Both the position numbers and the translations under genes were made by a program. From Hymenobacter aranciens (GTDB taxonomy: Bacteria > Bacteroidota > Bacteroidia > Cytophagales > Hymenobacteraceae), in assembly GCF_030580865.1 (NCBI RefSeq), contig NZ_JAUQSY010000017.1:1-64000 (forward strand): a stretch of 64,000 bases of DNA, written 5' to 3'. The notes beneath the pieces were generated by a model that was not told the origin of the DNA, ran no database searches, and saw only the letters and a list, made by a program, of their open reading frames with translations. This document shows, one piece after another, positions 9,419 to 17,814 of this stretch. Every line of letters begins with the position of its first letter. Position 1 is the first letter of the stretch.

Positions 9419-9445
9419 CCGCTTTCCCACAACTTCCTTCCATCC

Positions 9446-9793
9446 ATGCCCGCCGCCCCCCGCGCCCGCCAGCTCCGCCGCGACAAAACCGTGTTCAGCC
9501 TCCTGATGAACGTAGTGCGCCTGCACCTGGAGGAAGACGACCGGCTGGCCCGCCAGCCGCAACTGCGCGACTTTCCCGACGCGGAGCTGCTGCAGCTGCA
9601 GCAGGTGGCCGACCAGTGGCTGGGCCTGGCCATTGCCTACATTATGCAAAAGCACAAGTGCCCAATGCCTACTGCGCTACGCGTGATAGGCGAGGTGCAG
9701 GCCGATTTGAAGGCCAGCATTCCGGCGGCCGAAGTGCGGGCGGTGCCGCTGAGCGCAGTGCTGGAGCTGCCGGCAGAGCTGCAGGGACGGTAG
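9446..9793 (+). CDS. Small helical protein of unknown function
   Basis: A 115-residue cytoplasmic protein I do not recognise. It has a basic N-terminus and then a mostly helical, leucine- and glutamine-rich stretch (LLQLQQVADQWLGLAIAYIM). There is no signal peptide or membrane segment. A -7 box at 9411-9418 suggests its own promoter. Codon use matches its neighbours, which supports it as a real gene. Confidence 0.6.
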   Translation: MPAAPRARQLRRDKTVFSLLMNVVRLHLEEDDRLARQPQLRDFPDAELLQLQQVADQWLGLAIAYIMQKHKCPMPTALRVIGEVQADLKASIPAAEVRAVPLSAVLELPAELQGR

Positions 9794-9812
9794 CTTTTTG
9801 AACGTCAGAAGC

Positions 9813-9820
9813 GAACTTTG
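9813..9820 (+). promoter_or_regulatory. Candidate -7 box GAACTTTG
   Basis: Five of six matches to TAnnTTTG, about 90 bases before the lipoprotein start at 9913. The same variant, GAACTTTG, is used repeatedly before the fibre genes further right. Confidence 0.3.
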
Positions 9821-9912
9821 GCCAACGTGAGACGGGTGAGGTGCGCTTGTACTGCTGCTCTCAACCGCTGGCCGACCCGGCGGGCACTTTTTCTCCATCA
9901 TCTACCACTCAA

Positions 9913-10500
9913 ATGAAAAAAACGCTGCTTTTGTCGCTCTTGCTGGCTGGTGCGCCGGCGGCCGCCCTGCTGGAGGGCTGCATCGGTGAAGATGACTGCC
10001 AGGTTGCTTCCGCGCCCCGGTTTTTCGACGTGCAGGGCGTTGCGCTGGCGCCGCTCCGCAATGCCGGAAACCAGCCTATAGCGGCCGGCGATACCGTGGC
10101 CACCAGCGAGCTGCGGCTGGCACTGCAGCTGCAGGTGAGGTACTACGGCAGTAGCCCGGCCCGCGCCGGCTGGTTGCCCGCCGCCTACGCCTGCCCGCCC
10201 TCGCCGATACCCGGCTACGAGGGCACCACCGAGGAGCTGGATTCGGTGACGGTGCGCACGGTGTACGCCTACGATGCCGCCCACCCGGCGGGCGCCCTGC
10301 TCAACGATTTGCTGGTTGCCGACAACACGGGCGAGCCGCTGCCGGTAGCACCGCCACGCGACCGGCAGCGGCCCGCCGACCTGGCGCTCCGCCTGCAGCA
10401 GCTGCCCGCGCTGGCGGGGCCGCAACAGTTCGTGCTCCGCTACCGCCTGCGCAACGGCGAACTATACACGAGCCGGACGCCCGTATTCGTCCTGCGGTAG
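9913..10500 (+). CDS. Putative outer lipoprotein, unknown function
   Basis: A 195-residue exported protein. The ATG at 9913 gives a typical lipoprotein signal MKKTLLLSLLLAG followed by LLEGC as a loose lipobox; an upstream in-frame GTG at 9841 would bury this signal. The mature part has alternating beta-strand patterns (for example RLALQLQVRYYG) and a conserved-looking FFDVQG near its start, similar to small Bacteroidota lipoproteins of the DUF5034 type, but I am not sure of that assignment. It is convergent with the serine-biosynthesis gene, whose stop is 28 bases away. Confidence 0.6.
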   Translation: MKKTLLLSLLLAGAPAAALLEGCIGEDDCQVASAPRFFDVQGVALAPLRNAGNQPIAAGDTVATSELRLALQLQVRYYGSSPARAGWLPAAYACPPSPIPGYEGTTEELDSVTVRTVYAYDAAHPAGALLNDLLVADNTGEPLPVAPPRDRQRPADLALRLQQLPALAGPQQFVLRYRLRNGELYTSRTPVFVLR

Positions 10501-10527
10501 CAAGCTGCTGCGCTGCCCGCCAAGGGC

Positions 10528-12429
10528 TTAATACAGCACCCGAAACTTAATGGTGTGCTCCACCTCGCGCAGGGCCTGAATCACGTCCTGGTCGTATTCC
10601 TTGTTGATGTCGGTGATGACGTAGCCGATTTGCTCGTTGGTTTTCAGGTACTGGCCGAGGATGTTGACGTGGTGGGCGGCCAGCACGTTGTTGATTTTGG
10701 CCAGCACGCCGGGCACGTTGGCGTGGATGTGGATGAGGCGGTGGGCCTGCTGCAGGGGCAGCTGGATGTTGGGGAAGTTGACGCTCTGCTGGGTGTTGCC
10801 GGTGTTGATGTACTGCATGATACGCTCGGGCACAAACTCGGCGATATTGCGCTGGGCCTCGGCCGTGCTGCCGCCGATGTGTGGCGTGAGAATGACGTTG
10901 GGCAGGCCGCGCAGCTCGGTTTCGAAGGGCTCGTCGTTGGTTTTGGGCTCGTAGGGGAACACGTCGACGGCGGCGCCGCCGAGGTGGCCCGAGCGCAGCG
11001 CGGCGGCCAGGGCCGGCACGTCCACGACGTGGCCGCGGGCGTTGTTGAGCAGCAGGGCGCCGGGCTTCATCTGAGCCAGCTCCTTGCTGCCAATGAAGTT
11101 TTTGTTGTCGGGGCGGCCGTCGATGTGCAGCGTCACGATGTCGGACTGTTTCAGCAGCTCCTCCAGGGTTTTGCATTTCACGGCGTTGCCGAGCTGGAGC
11201 TTTTCGGCGATGTCGTAGTACAAAACTTTCAGGCCAAGCGCCTCGGACACTACCGAAAGCTGCGAGCCGATGTTGCCGTAGCCCACGATGCCCAGCGTTT
11301 TGCCCCGGATTTCGAAGGCGCCGCTGGCCGATTTGTCCCAGGTGCCCTGGTGCATCTTGGGGTTTTTCTCGGGGATGCGGCGGGCCAGCACGATGATTTC
11401 ACCCAGCGTCAATTCGACCACCGAGCGGGTGTTGGAGAAGGGCGCGTTGAAGACGGCGATGCCGCGGCTCATGGCCTCGTCGAGGGCTATCTGGTTGGTG
11501 CCGATGCAGAAGGCGCCGATGCTGATGAGACGGTTGGCGGCGGCGAGCACGCGCTCCGTCACCTGGGTTTTGGAGCGGATGCCGAGGATGCTCACGCCCT
11601 CGATGCGCTCGATGAGCTCGTCTTCGTCGAGCCCGCCCCGCACTTCCTCCACCTGGTAGCCTTCGGCGCGGAAGAGCTCGGCGGCACGGGCGTCGGGGTT
11701 TTCGAGGAGCAGGACTTTGATGCGGTTCTTGGGGTATGAAAGCGTCATCGGAAGTTTTAATTGGTATAAAAATTCGTCGAAAGTGGGGAGAACTTCGTCG
11801 GCCTGGGCCACCACGCTGGGGCGGCTAACGTTCTCGGTGTAGGCGTAGAACCGGTTGGCGAGGCCAGCTTCGCGGATTTGGTAGTCGGTGTAGCCGTCGC
11901 CGAGCACGTACACCGGGCCGGGCAGGTCGAGGGCTTTAAGCTGAAGAATTTTGCCGCCATTGCGGCTGAGCACGTTGGTTTGGTCGGCACCGGTGATGCG
12001 GCCGTCGGCGTCGAAGGTAAAGGTGTTGGCGAGGACGTGGCTCGGGACGATGCCGAACTCGGCTACGACGGGCTCGATGAACTCGCGGAAGCCGCTGCTG
12101 ACGACGTAAATCCGGTCGGCAAACTGCCGGAAGAAGTCACCGTTGCGACGGATACTTTCGCTGACTTTGCCCTTGAGGCGCTCCACTAGCGGCTCCAGGT
12201 GGCGGCGGTGGGCGCCGAGGATGGCCAGGCGCTGGGCCAGCGAGTCCTGAAAGTTGAGCTCGCCGCTCATGCCGCGGTCGGTGAGGGCGCGAATCTGGCC
12301 GACTACTTCGGCCTGGTTGGGCAGGCCGTGGAGGGCAATTTCGGCTAATTCATCGAGGCCTTCGACCTGGGTGAAGGTGGAATCGAAATCGAAAACGAGG
12401 TAGGGGAGCGGGGCGGCAGGGTCGGGCAT
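10528..12429 (-). CDS. serA: Phosphoserine phosphatase / D-3-phosphoglycerate dehydrogenase fusion
   Basis: A 633-residue bifunctional enzyme of serine synthesis. Residues 1 to about 220 form a HAD phosphatase like SerB: DFDST at 14-18 with nucleophile D14 and acid D16, the serine motif in VVSSGF and the metal motif GDGYTD. Residues about 235-555 are SerA: the NAD-binding GIVGYGNIGS (about 379), catalytic R in NNARG, E in FPYEP and H in LTPHIGG. The last 70 residues are an ACT domain (NVPGVLAKIN), normally the serine feedback site. The protein would thus carry the first and third steps of the pathway; the middle step, SerC, is not in this window. On the minus strand CATCTTTG just before the start is a possible -7 box. 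Fusion arrangement is read directly from one uninterrupted frame. Confidence 0.9.
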   Translation of the reverse strand: MPDPAAPLPYLVFDFDSTFTQVEGLDELAEIALHGLPNQAEVVGQIRALTDRGMSGELNFQDSLAQRLAILGAHRRHLEPLVERLKGKVSESIRRNGDFFRQFADRIYVVSSGFREFIEPVVAEFGIVPSHVLANTFTFDADGRITGADQTNVLSRNGGKILQLKALDLPGPVYVLGDGYTDYQIREAGLANRFYAYTENVSRPSVVAQADEVLPTFDEFLYQLKLPMTLSYPKNRIKVLLLENPDARAAELFRAEGYQVEEVRGGLDEDELIERIEGVSILGIRSKTQVTERVLAAANRLISIGAFCIGTNQIALDEAMSRGIAVFNAPFSNTRSVVELTLGEIIVLARRIPEKNPKMHQGTWDKSASGAFEIRGKTLGIVGYGNIGSQLSVVSEALGLKVLYYDIAEKLQLGNAVKCKTLEELLKQSDIVTLHIDGRPDNKNFIGSKELAQMKPGALLLNNARGHVVDVPALAAALRSGHLGGAAVDVFPYEPKTNDEPFETELRGLPNVILTPHIGGSTAEAQRNIAEFVPERIMQYINTGNTQQSVNFPNIQLPLQQAHRLIHIHANVPGVLAKINNVLAAHHVNILGQYLKTNEQIGYVITDINKEYDQDVIQALREVEHTIKFRVLY

Positions 12430-12474
12430 GGGTGCAAAGATGGGGCGGGCTTATCTTGCGGGCATCATTACTGA

Positions 12475-13140
12475 GTGAATACTATCGTGAAAAACGTACT
12501 GCTGCTTTTTGTGCTGTCGGCCCTGCTACTGGGGGCAGCCGGCCCAAAACCACCGCCCGTCAGCATCAGCCGGATTTCGGCGGCGGTGTACGCGCAGGCT
12601 GAGAAAAGGGCGGCCACTGGGAAGAAAGCGGCCGAAAAAATAACGCATCCTGTTCGGAAAAAGAACGGTTGCCTGGTGATTCCGACTGCCACTGGCAACA
12701 AAGTGTTCCGGGATAAAGTGATTGCCAACAATGAGGTCGGTGATGTGACGTACGAGTACCAGGGATTTAGTGCAGCCCTGCAGCAGCACTGCATCCAAGT
12801 GCAGTATTACGAAAGCTCGGAGTGGCTTATTGTGGAGCAGAACGGTAACATCATTCACTTATTCAGCCCACCGGATTATTCGCCCAATCGGGCTCTGATT
12901 CTGACGGGCTCGCAGGGGCTGGTGTATTCGATGATGCCTAATGGAATGCAACTCTTCAGAAAAACGAATGGCAAAATGACGCTGCTGTGGGAGCTGCGCC
13001 CTGCCACTTGGGAGCCTGCGGAGTTTTTCTGGGTTAGCGATGCGCTTATTTACCTGAAGCAGGAGCGCTGTACGCCGGAAGGCGAGACGTATTCACCCCG
13101 GCGCTTTACCTACGCCCAACTGGTGATTAAGAAAGAATGA
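12475..13140 (+). CDS. Exported protein of unknown function
   Basis: A 221-residue protein I do not recognise. No ATG is available; the frame opens at GTG 12475, or at GTG 12487 four codons later. Either gives a signal peptide (VKNVLLLFVLSALLLGAAG). The mature part is lysine-rich at first and then beta-strand rich, with WLIVEQNGNIIHLFS and similar stretches. It is divergent from the serine fusion gene by 45 bases and ends at a strong terminator. Confidence 0.6.
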   Translation: MNTIVKNVLLLFVLSALLLGAAGPKPPPVSISRISAAVYAQAEKRAATGKKAAEKITHPVRKKNGCLVIPTATGNKVFRDKVIANNEVGDVTYEYQGFSAALQQHCIQVQYYESSEWLIVEQNGNIIHLFSPPDYSPNRALILTGSQGLVYSMMPNGMQLFRKTNGKMTLLWELRPATWEPAEFFWVSDALIYLKQERCTPEGETYSPRRFTYAQLVIKKE

Positions 13141-13144
13141 GCGA

Positions 13145-13182
13145 CAAAAAAGCCCCAAATCGATTCGTTTGGGGCTTTTTTG
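13145..13182. terminator. Bidirectional intrinsic terminator
   Basis: A perfect 15-bp stem (13145-13159 with 13168-13182) around an eight-base loop, with six A before and six T after. It separates the convergent genes ending at 13140 and 13195. Confidence 0.85.
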
Positions 13183-13194
13183 TTGAACGCTGGC

Positions 13195-13881
13195 TTACTG
13201 GCCGGCTTCGTCGTCCTTCTTTTTCCCGCCGCCGCTCTTGCCCACTTTGCGGGCGGCGCGGTAGTCGCGGTAGAGGTCGTTGTCGAGCACGCGGAAGATT
13301 TCCATGGGGTCGTCGAGCTCGTAGCACTGTTTCATGAAATCGAGGAGCAGCTCGTCGGTGCTGCGGTGGATGCTTTGGTTGCCCTTTTGGAGGGTGCGGG
13401 TGGTGCCGACGGTGGCGGCGAAGTCGTTGTAGGCGTTGGTGACGATGGTGTGGACGGCATCGGAGTAGCCATATTTCTGGAGCGGCTTCTGGTAGGTGGT
13501 GGCGTCCTGGAGCAGGCGCCCGACGACGTCGCGCAGGGGGGCAGGGCGCAGCTTGTCGAGCTGTTTGGCCGAGATGGTGGCCCGGGCGAGCAGGGCGGGG
13601 CGGTCGTCGTCGGTGAGGGGGAGCTTGCGGGCCACCGAGCGCAGCGAGCCGAGCAGGGCGGGCAGCAGTTGGAGGAGCTTGGTTTCGGCGGCGCCGGCGT
13701 CCTGGGTGTTTTCCTTGGTGGAGGTGGTGCCCTGGCCCACGCTCTCTTTGAGCAGGCCGAAGGCGGCGCGCACGTCGGCGGCTTCGGCCGTGGCCTCTTC
13801 GCTGGCCGAGAGGTCGCGCTGGGCGAGAAACTGGTCGAGGGTTTCGCCCATGCGGTATTGGTTAAGTTGACGGTCGTCCAT
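13195..13881 (-). CDS. Helical cytoplasmic protein of unknown function
   Basis: A 228-residue soluble protein, mostly helical and charged, with a lysine/glycine-rich tail (KSGGGKKKDDE). No domain is recognised. The ATG at 13881 (MDDRQLNQYRMGETLDQ) is preferred over one at 13917. A 21-bp tandem array begins about 100 bases upstream of this start, which makes the array a possible regulatory or spacer region for it. Confidence 0.6.
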   Translation of the reverse strand: MDDRQLNQYRMGETLDQFLAQRDLSASEEATAEAADVRAAFGLLKESVGQGTTSTKENTQDAGAAETKLLQLLPALLGSLRSVARKLPLTDDDRPALLARATISAKQLDKLRPAPLRDVVGRLLQDATTYQKPLQKYGYSDAVHTIVTNAYNDFAATVGTTRTLQKGNQSIHRSTDELLLDFMKQCYELDDPMEIFRVLDNDLYRDYRAARKVGKSGGGKKKDDEAGQ

Positions 13882-13978
13882 TGGTGAGAAGGGATGAAAG
13901 TGGAGGCCGACAACCACGTCGGCCGGTAGGCCAAACGTAGTGAATTATTGGATGATTTGCAACCGTTGGCGGGGGCTG

Positions 13979-14216
13979 TGCGGGATAAGGGCCTGCGTTG
14001 CGAGCCGGGCCGGGAAGGGTGCGAGCTGGAAAAAGATGCTTGCGACTTGGGCCGGGACGGTTGCGAGCTGGAAAAAGACGCTTGCGACTTGCGCCGGGAC
14101 GGTTGCGAGCGCGGCAAAGACGCTTGCAACTTCGACAAAGACGGCTGCGAGCTGGCTTGGGACGCTTGCGACTAGGCCCGGGAAGGGTGCGACCAGGATA
14201 AGGACGTATGCAACGC
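13979..14216. repeat. 21-bp tandem array 1
   Basis: Ten full 21-base units (13999-14208) plus a 20-base unit before and a partial one after. Each unit begins TGCGA or TGCAA on the plus strand (TCGCA or TTGCA on the minus). Two unit types alternate, for example TGCGAGCTGGAAAAAGAC.. and TGCGACTTGGGCCGGGAC.., so the higher-order period is 42. The unit length is a multiple of three, and several frames stay open and would encode seven-residue repeats (DGCELEK/DACDLGR in one frame), but none has a convincing start, so I treat it as non-coding. It ends exactly at the stop codon of the gene at 14216 and otherwise fills the gap of 334 bases. Confidence 0.8.
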
Positions 14217-14647
14217 TACCGCCGGCCCGGCCCCCGCCGCCGGCTGAACTCGTAGCCGATGATGGCCGGCACGTAAAACGTGACATCGGCCGCGAACTTA
14301 GCCAGCACCACACCCCAGCCGAAATGGCCCAGCCAGCGCGGCACGTAGTAGAGCAGGGCGGGGCGGATGAAAAAGCTGTCGAGCACCTCGGCCAGGCCGA
14401 ATTCCACGAGCAGCGCCCGCGCCACGCGGCCGGCGCGGGCCCAGCTGAGAGGGCGCGCCCGCCACACATCGCGCCCGATGATGGTGCCGAAGAAGGCCAG
14501 GTTGCCGGCCCAGGTGGCGGCCAGGGCGGCGGGGGCACCCCGGCCGGTGGCTTGCCACACCAGCGCCGCCGCGCCCAGAGTGGCCGCCAGCGAAAGGGCC
14601 TCGGCGGGCAGGTAGCGGGCGGCCCATTCGCGGAGCTTGGGTGGCAT
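14216..14647 (-). CDS. Small membrane protein of unknown function
   Basis: A 143-residue integral membrane protein with about three hydrophobic segments (ALSLAATLGAAALVWQA, ATWAGNLAFFGTIIG, and a C-terminal WGVVLAKFAADVTFYVPAIIG). I do not recognise the family. The ATG at 14647 is preferred to one at 14674, which would lie inside the upstream inverted repeat. It is downstream of the aldo/keto reductase gene on the same strand, separated only by a 37-bp-arm hairpin. Confidence 0.6.
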   Translation of the reverse strand: MPPKLREWAARYLPAEALSLAATLGAAALVWQATGRGAPAALAATWAGNLAFFGTIIGRDVWRARPLSWARAGRVARALLVEFGLAEVLDSFFIRPALLYYVPRWLGHFGWGVVLAKFAADVTFYVPAIIGYEFSRRRGPGRR

Positions 14648-14664
14648 GGCGGTTAAGCGAAATT

Positions 14665-14751
14665 CGCCTGTCATGCTGACGAAGGAAGCATCTTATCACG
14701 CACGAATGAGTCTGGCGTGAGAGGATGCTTCCTTCGTCAGCATGACAGGCG
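14665..14751. repeat. Long inverted repeat between two minus-strand genes
   Basis: Arms of 37 bases (14665-14701 and 14715-14751) with two mismatches around a 13-base loop. The outer 28 bases are perfect and contain GTCATGCTGACGAAGGAAGC. It fills almost all of the gap between the aldo/keto reductase stop (14764) and the next start (14647). It looks like a dispersed palindromic intergenic element rather than a terminator: no T run follows. Confidence 0.85.
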
Positions 14752-14763
14752 GTTGAATGAAAG

Positions 14764-15714
14764 CTATACCGCCTGCAGGGCCGCCACGTCCTCGGCCGTC
14801 AGCAGCAATTCCGTCGCTTCCAGCAGCTCCGTCACTTGGCCGGGGCTGGTGGCGCTGGCAATGGGCGCCGTGATGCCGGGCGCCTGCATCAGCCAGGCCA
14901 GCGCCACTTGCGCGAGCGTGGCCGAGTGCGTGTCGGCCACGGCATCCAGGGCCGTGAGCAGCTTTTGGCCTTTCTCGTTGAGGTATTTCTGGCCAATGCC
15001 GCCGCCGCGGGGGCTTTTCTGCAAATCGTGCTGGCTGCGGTACTTGCCGGTGAGGAAGCCGGCGGCCAGGCCGTAGTAGGGGATGACGCCGATGCCGCTC
15101 TGCTGCACGATGGGCAGCAGGTTTTGCTCGAAGTCGGCGCGGTCGTAGAGGTTGTATTCGGGCTGCAGGCTTTCGTAGCGGGGCAGGCCCTGGGTGTGGG
15201 CGGCGTCGAGGGCAGCCTGTAGGCGGTCGGGGGCGAAATTGGAGGCGCCGATGGCGCGGATTTTACCCTCTTTCAGCAGCTCGGCGTAGGCTTCGAGGGG
15301 TTCCGTGACGGGCAGGCTCAGGTCGTCTTTGTGCGACTGGTAGAGGTCGATGTAGTCGGTTTGCAGGCGGCGCAGCGAGTCTTCCACGGCGCGCCTGATG
15401 CGGGCTTTGGCGAGGCCTTTGTCGCCGGGGTGCAGCTCGGAGCCCACTTTGGTGAGGATGAGCACGTCGTCGCGGCGGCCGCGCTGCTTCAGCCACTTGC
15501 CGATGATGGTTTCGGACTGCCCGCCGCCCGCGTGGCCGGGCACCCAGGTCGAGTACGAGTCGGCCGTGTCGATGGCGTTGCCGCCGCCGGCCACGAAGGC
15601 GTCGAGCACGGCGAAGGAGGTTTGCTCGTCGGCCGTCCAGCCGAAGACGTTGCCGCCCAGCACGAGCGGCACCAGGTGCAGGCCGGAGTGGCCCAGTTCA
15701 CGGGTAGTTGCCAT
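14764..15714 (-). CDS. Aldo/keto reductase
   Basis: A 316-residue NADPH-dependent oxidoreductase of the aldo/keto reductase family, (beta/alpha)8 barrel, cytoplasmic. The catalytic tetrad is visible: D49, Y54, K89 and H128 (DTADSY, LTKVG, QSHKDD). The phosphate-binding region includes IGASNF. Length is normal for the family. The physiological substrate cannot be told. It stands alone with a short AT-rich leader (15715-15759) that has two copies of TAATTAAAAAT. Confidence 0.9.
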   Translation of the reverse strand: MATTRELGHSGLHLVPLVLGGNVFGWTADEQTSFAVLDAFVAGGGNAIDTADSYSTWVPGHAGGGQSETIIGKWLKQRGRRDDVLILTKVGSELHPGDKGLAKARIRRAVEDSLRRLQTDYIDLYQSHKDDLSLPVTEPLEAYAELLKEGKIRAIGASNFAPDRLQAALDAAHTQGLPRYESLQPEYNLYDRADFEQNLLPIVQQSGIGVIPYYGLAAGFLTGKYRSQHDLQKSPRGGGIGQKYLNEKGQKLLTALDAVADTHSATLAQVALAWLMQAPGITAPIASATSPGQVTELLEATELLLTAEDVAALQAV

Positions 15715-15759
15715 TGGGGGTAATTAAAAATGAAGAATTACTAATTAAAAATTGGGGGT

Positions 15760-16143
15760 TCAGATTTCGTAAAACTCCAGCGGCAGGCCGTCGGGGTCGG
15801 TGAAGAAGGTGAAGCGGCGGCCGGTGAGCTCATCCACGCGGATGGGCTCGTAGCGTACGCCGTGGGCATCGAGGCGTTGCAGGGCGGCGGGCAGGTCGGC
15901 CACGGCAAAGGCCAGGTGGCGCAGGCCGGCGGCCTCGGGGTAGCTGGGGCGCGGCGGCGGGCTGGGGAAGGAAAACAGCTCAATGAGGTACTGGCCGTTC
16001 AGGGCCAGGTCGAGCTTGTAGGAGTCGCGTTCGGCGCGGTAGGTTTCGGCCAGGATTTCGAGGCCCAGCACGTCGGTGTAGAAGCGTTTGGCAGCCGCGT
16101 AATCGGACGTGATGATGGCGAGGTGGTGGAGGCGGAGAAGCAT
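15760..16143 (-). CDS. VOC-family (glyoxalase-like) metalloprotein
   Basis: A 127-residue single-repeat vicinal oxygen chelate protein most like the YaeR/SMU1112c group. Metal-ligand candidates are H6 or H7, E55, H76 and E123, each at the expected strand position (LHHLAII, LIELFSFP, LRHLAFAV, LEFYEI). The group's reaction is not settled; a lactoylglutathione lyase role is often assumed. It sits between the nitroreductase and aldo/keto reductase genes on the same strand, which could fit detoxification of reactive carbonyls and nitro compounds, but this is inference. Confidence 0.8.
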   Translation of the reverse strand: MLLRLHHLAIITSDYAAAKRFYTDVLGLEILAETYRAERDSYKLDLALNGQYLIELFSFPSPPPRPSYPEAAGLRHLAFAVADLPAALQRLDAHGVRYEPIRVDELTGRRFTFFTDPDGLPLEFYEI

Positions 16144-16177
16144 GGGGAGGGTGGAGGTAAAAGAACGTTATAACAGA

Positions 16178-16326
16178 ACGTCATCCTGAGCTGACCGAAG
16201 GGAAGCGAAAGGACCTCGCCCGCGCCAGTCGCAGCAGTAATTTTTTTCAGCCGAACGATTAGAGTTACCACCACAACGAAGCGGGCGAGGTCCTTTCGCT
16301 TCCCTGCGGTCAGCTCAGGATGACGT
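16178..16326. repeat. Long inverted repeat, GTCATCCTGAGC family
   Basis: Arms of 46 bases (16178-16223 and 16281-16326) with one mismatch, around 57 bases. The outer end reads ACGTCATCCTGAGC and the inner end GGACCTCGCCCGC. The element fills the gap between the nitroreductase stop at 16345 and the VOC start at 16143. A sister copy lies at 21217-21337. Confidence 0.9.
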
Positions 16327-16344
16327 GCTTTTATGACGGTCTGC

Positions 16345-16935
16345 TTACTCCCGCACCCACACCGTCTTTTCCTGCACCGGCCCGCGCTTGCCCGCATCCG
16401 AGGGCACCTCCACGTAGCCCAGCTGGAAGAAGCCCAGCAGCCGGTCGTCGGGCCCGAGGCCGAAGAATTCCTTGGCCGGCTCGTCGTAGGTCACGCCGCC
16501 GCTGCTCCAGTAGCCGCCCAGGCCGTAGGCGTGGGCAGTGAGGTGCAGGTTTTGCACGGCGCAGGCCACGGCCTCGATTTCCTCGATTTCGGGCAGGCGC
16601 ACGGCCGTGCGCTTCATGGCAATGGCGACGACGTGCGAGCATTGCGGCGGGTTGTTACGCAGCTTGTTGTACTTGCCCTGCTGGAACCGCTCGCCCGCCA
16701 GCTCCTTGTACAGTTCGGCCTGGAAAATGGCCAGCTTTTCCAGCCCCGCGCCGGTGAAAACGGTGAAGCGCCAGGGCTCCGACTGCTTGTGGCTGGGGGC
16801 CCAGTTGGCGTTTTCGAGCAGCTGCCAGATGAGGTCATCCGGAATGACTTTGCCGGGCACAAACTGCGTGATGAACACGCTACGGCGCGTGCGAATGAGG
16901 GTGTTGAGCTGGTTAGTATCGAAGGGAGCGGACAT
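16345..16935 (-). CDS. Nitroreductase family protein
   Basis: A 196-residue FMN-dependent NAD(P)H oxidoreductase of the nitroreductase fold (NfsB/YdjA-like length). Typical signatures are the N-terminal RTRRSVFITQFVPGKVI, the flavin-binding NANWAPSHKQSEPWRF, and LGGYWSSG with GFFQLGYV near the end. The ATG at 16935 (MSAPFDTNQL) fits the family's usual start; the frame is open for 39 more codons upstream but this overlaps the DUF421 gene. The start lies 56 bases after the stop of that gene. Confidence 0.85.
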   Translation of the reverse strand: MSAPFDTNQLNTLIRTRRSVFITQFVPGKVIPDDLIWQLLENANWAPSHKQSEPWRFTVFTGAGLEKLAIFQAELYKELAGERFQQGKYNKLRNNPPQCSHVVAIAMKRTAVRLPEIEEIEAVACAVQNLHLTAHAYGLGGYWSSGGVTYDEPAKEFFGLGPDDRLLGFFQLGYVEVPSDAGKRGPVQEKTVWVRE

Positions 16936-16991
16936 GCGAAAAGGAAAAAATCCAGCAGTACCAACCGGCAGGGGCCGCCGAAAGTTGGGCC

Positions 16992-17708
16992 TTACGCAAT
17001 GCGGCGCGTGCGGCAGGCGGGCAGCCAGCAGGCGTTGCCGCACACGGGGCACTCCTGGCGCGGGGCCGGGTGCCAGTGGCCCACGTAGCCGCAGCGGGTG
17101 CAGGCGTAGTCGCCACTATCGGTAATACTGGCGAGCGGCTTACGTAGCACGTCGGGCAGAATGATGAGGCCGGGCCGCACGTCGGCATCCTCGTAGAAAA
17201 AGGCTGTGACGTGGCCAGTGGCTTCGATGTAGGCGCGGCGCACCTGCCCCAGGTGCTCTACCTGAAGCTGTCGGAGTTGGCCGAATAATTCTTTCTGCGT
17301 CAGGTTCTGCTCGTCAAGCGCCTGGTGTTGCACGCGGCCATCGGCCACCAGGCACACCGGCACGCCCTCCAGCCAGTCGCCGAACTTCGGGAACCACTCC
17401 GTGAGGCGGTTAAACAGCCAGTACAGCCCCATGATGACGGCAATGGCTACGGCCGCGTAGAGTACCGGCAGGTCGTGGTACACCATTACGTCGCCGGCGG
17501 CCGAGCCCAGCGCCAGCAGAATACTCAGCTCGAAGAGCGACAACTGCCGCACCCCGCGCCGGCCCGACACCCGCAGCGCCGCCAGCACCAGCAGGTAGCC
17601 AATGAAGCAGCGCAACACGATTTCGAGCAGAAACAGCGGCGGCGCGTCGTTGGAAATAAAAAAGCGTTGCCAGTCGAACGGCTGGATATCGGTGGCGAGA
17701 AAGAGCAT
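16992..17708 (-). CDS. DUF421 (YetF-like) membrane protein with C-terminal zinc ribbon
   Basis: A 238-residue protein. The first 95 residues give three membrane segments (LEIVLRCFIGYLLVLAAL, FELSILLALGSAAGDVM, VLYAAVAIAVIMGLYWL); the middle (about 100-190) is the soluble DUF421/YetF domain, of unknown role but linked to membranes and spore coats in Firmicutes. Unusually the last 40 residues add a rubredoxin-like zinc ribbon with CxxC pairs at 203/206 and 220/223 and further cysteines at 227 and 232. The ATG at 17708 begins MLFLATDIQPFDW. It lies upstream of the nitroreductase on the same strand. Confidence 0.8.
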   Translation of the reverse strand: MLFLATDIQPFDWQRFFISNDAPPLFLLEIVLRCFIGYLLVLAALRVSGRRGVRQLSLFELSILLALGSAAGDVMVYHDLPVLYAAVAIAVIMGLYWLFNRLTEWFPKFGDWLEGVPVCLVADGRVQHQALDEQNLTQKELFGQLRQLQVEHLGQVRRAYIEATGHVTAFFYEDADVRPGLIILPDVLRKPLASITDSGDYACTRCGYVGHWHPAPRQECPVCGNACWLPACRTRRIA

Positions 17709-17814
17709 GTGGGCAGGCCCGCGGATAGACGAACCCCTGCCAATACCGCGTTTGGGGCAAGGATGTTGCCCCGGGGGTTGAGGTCAGGAGCCGGCCCGGC
17801 CAGCCCAACAGCAA

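Noticed and set aside
13332..14138. 268-codon minus-strand frame running through the 21-bp array
   Set aside because: The array keeps several frames open because its unit is a multiple of three; beyond it the frame overlaps the helical protein gene in another frame.
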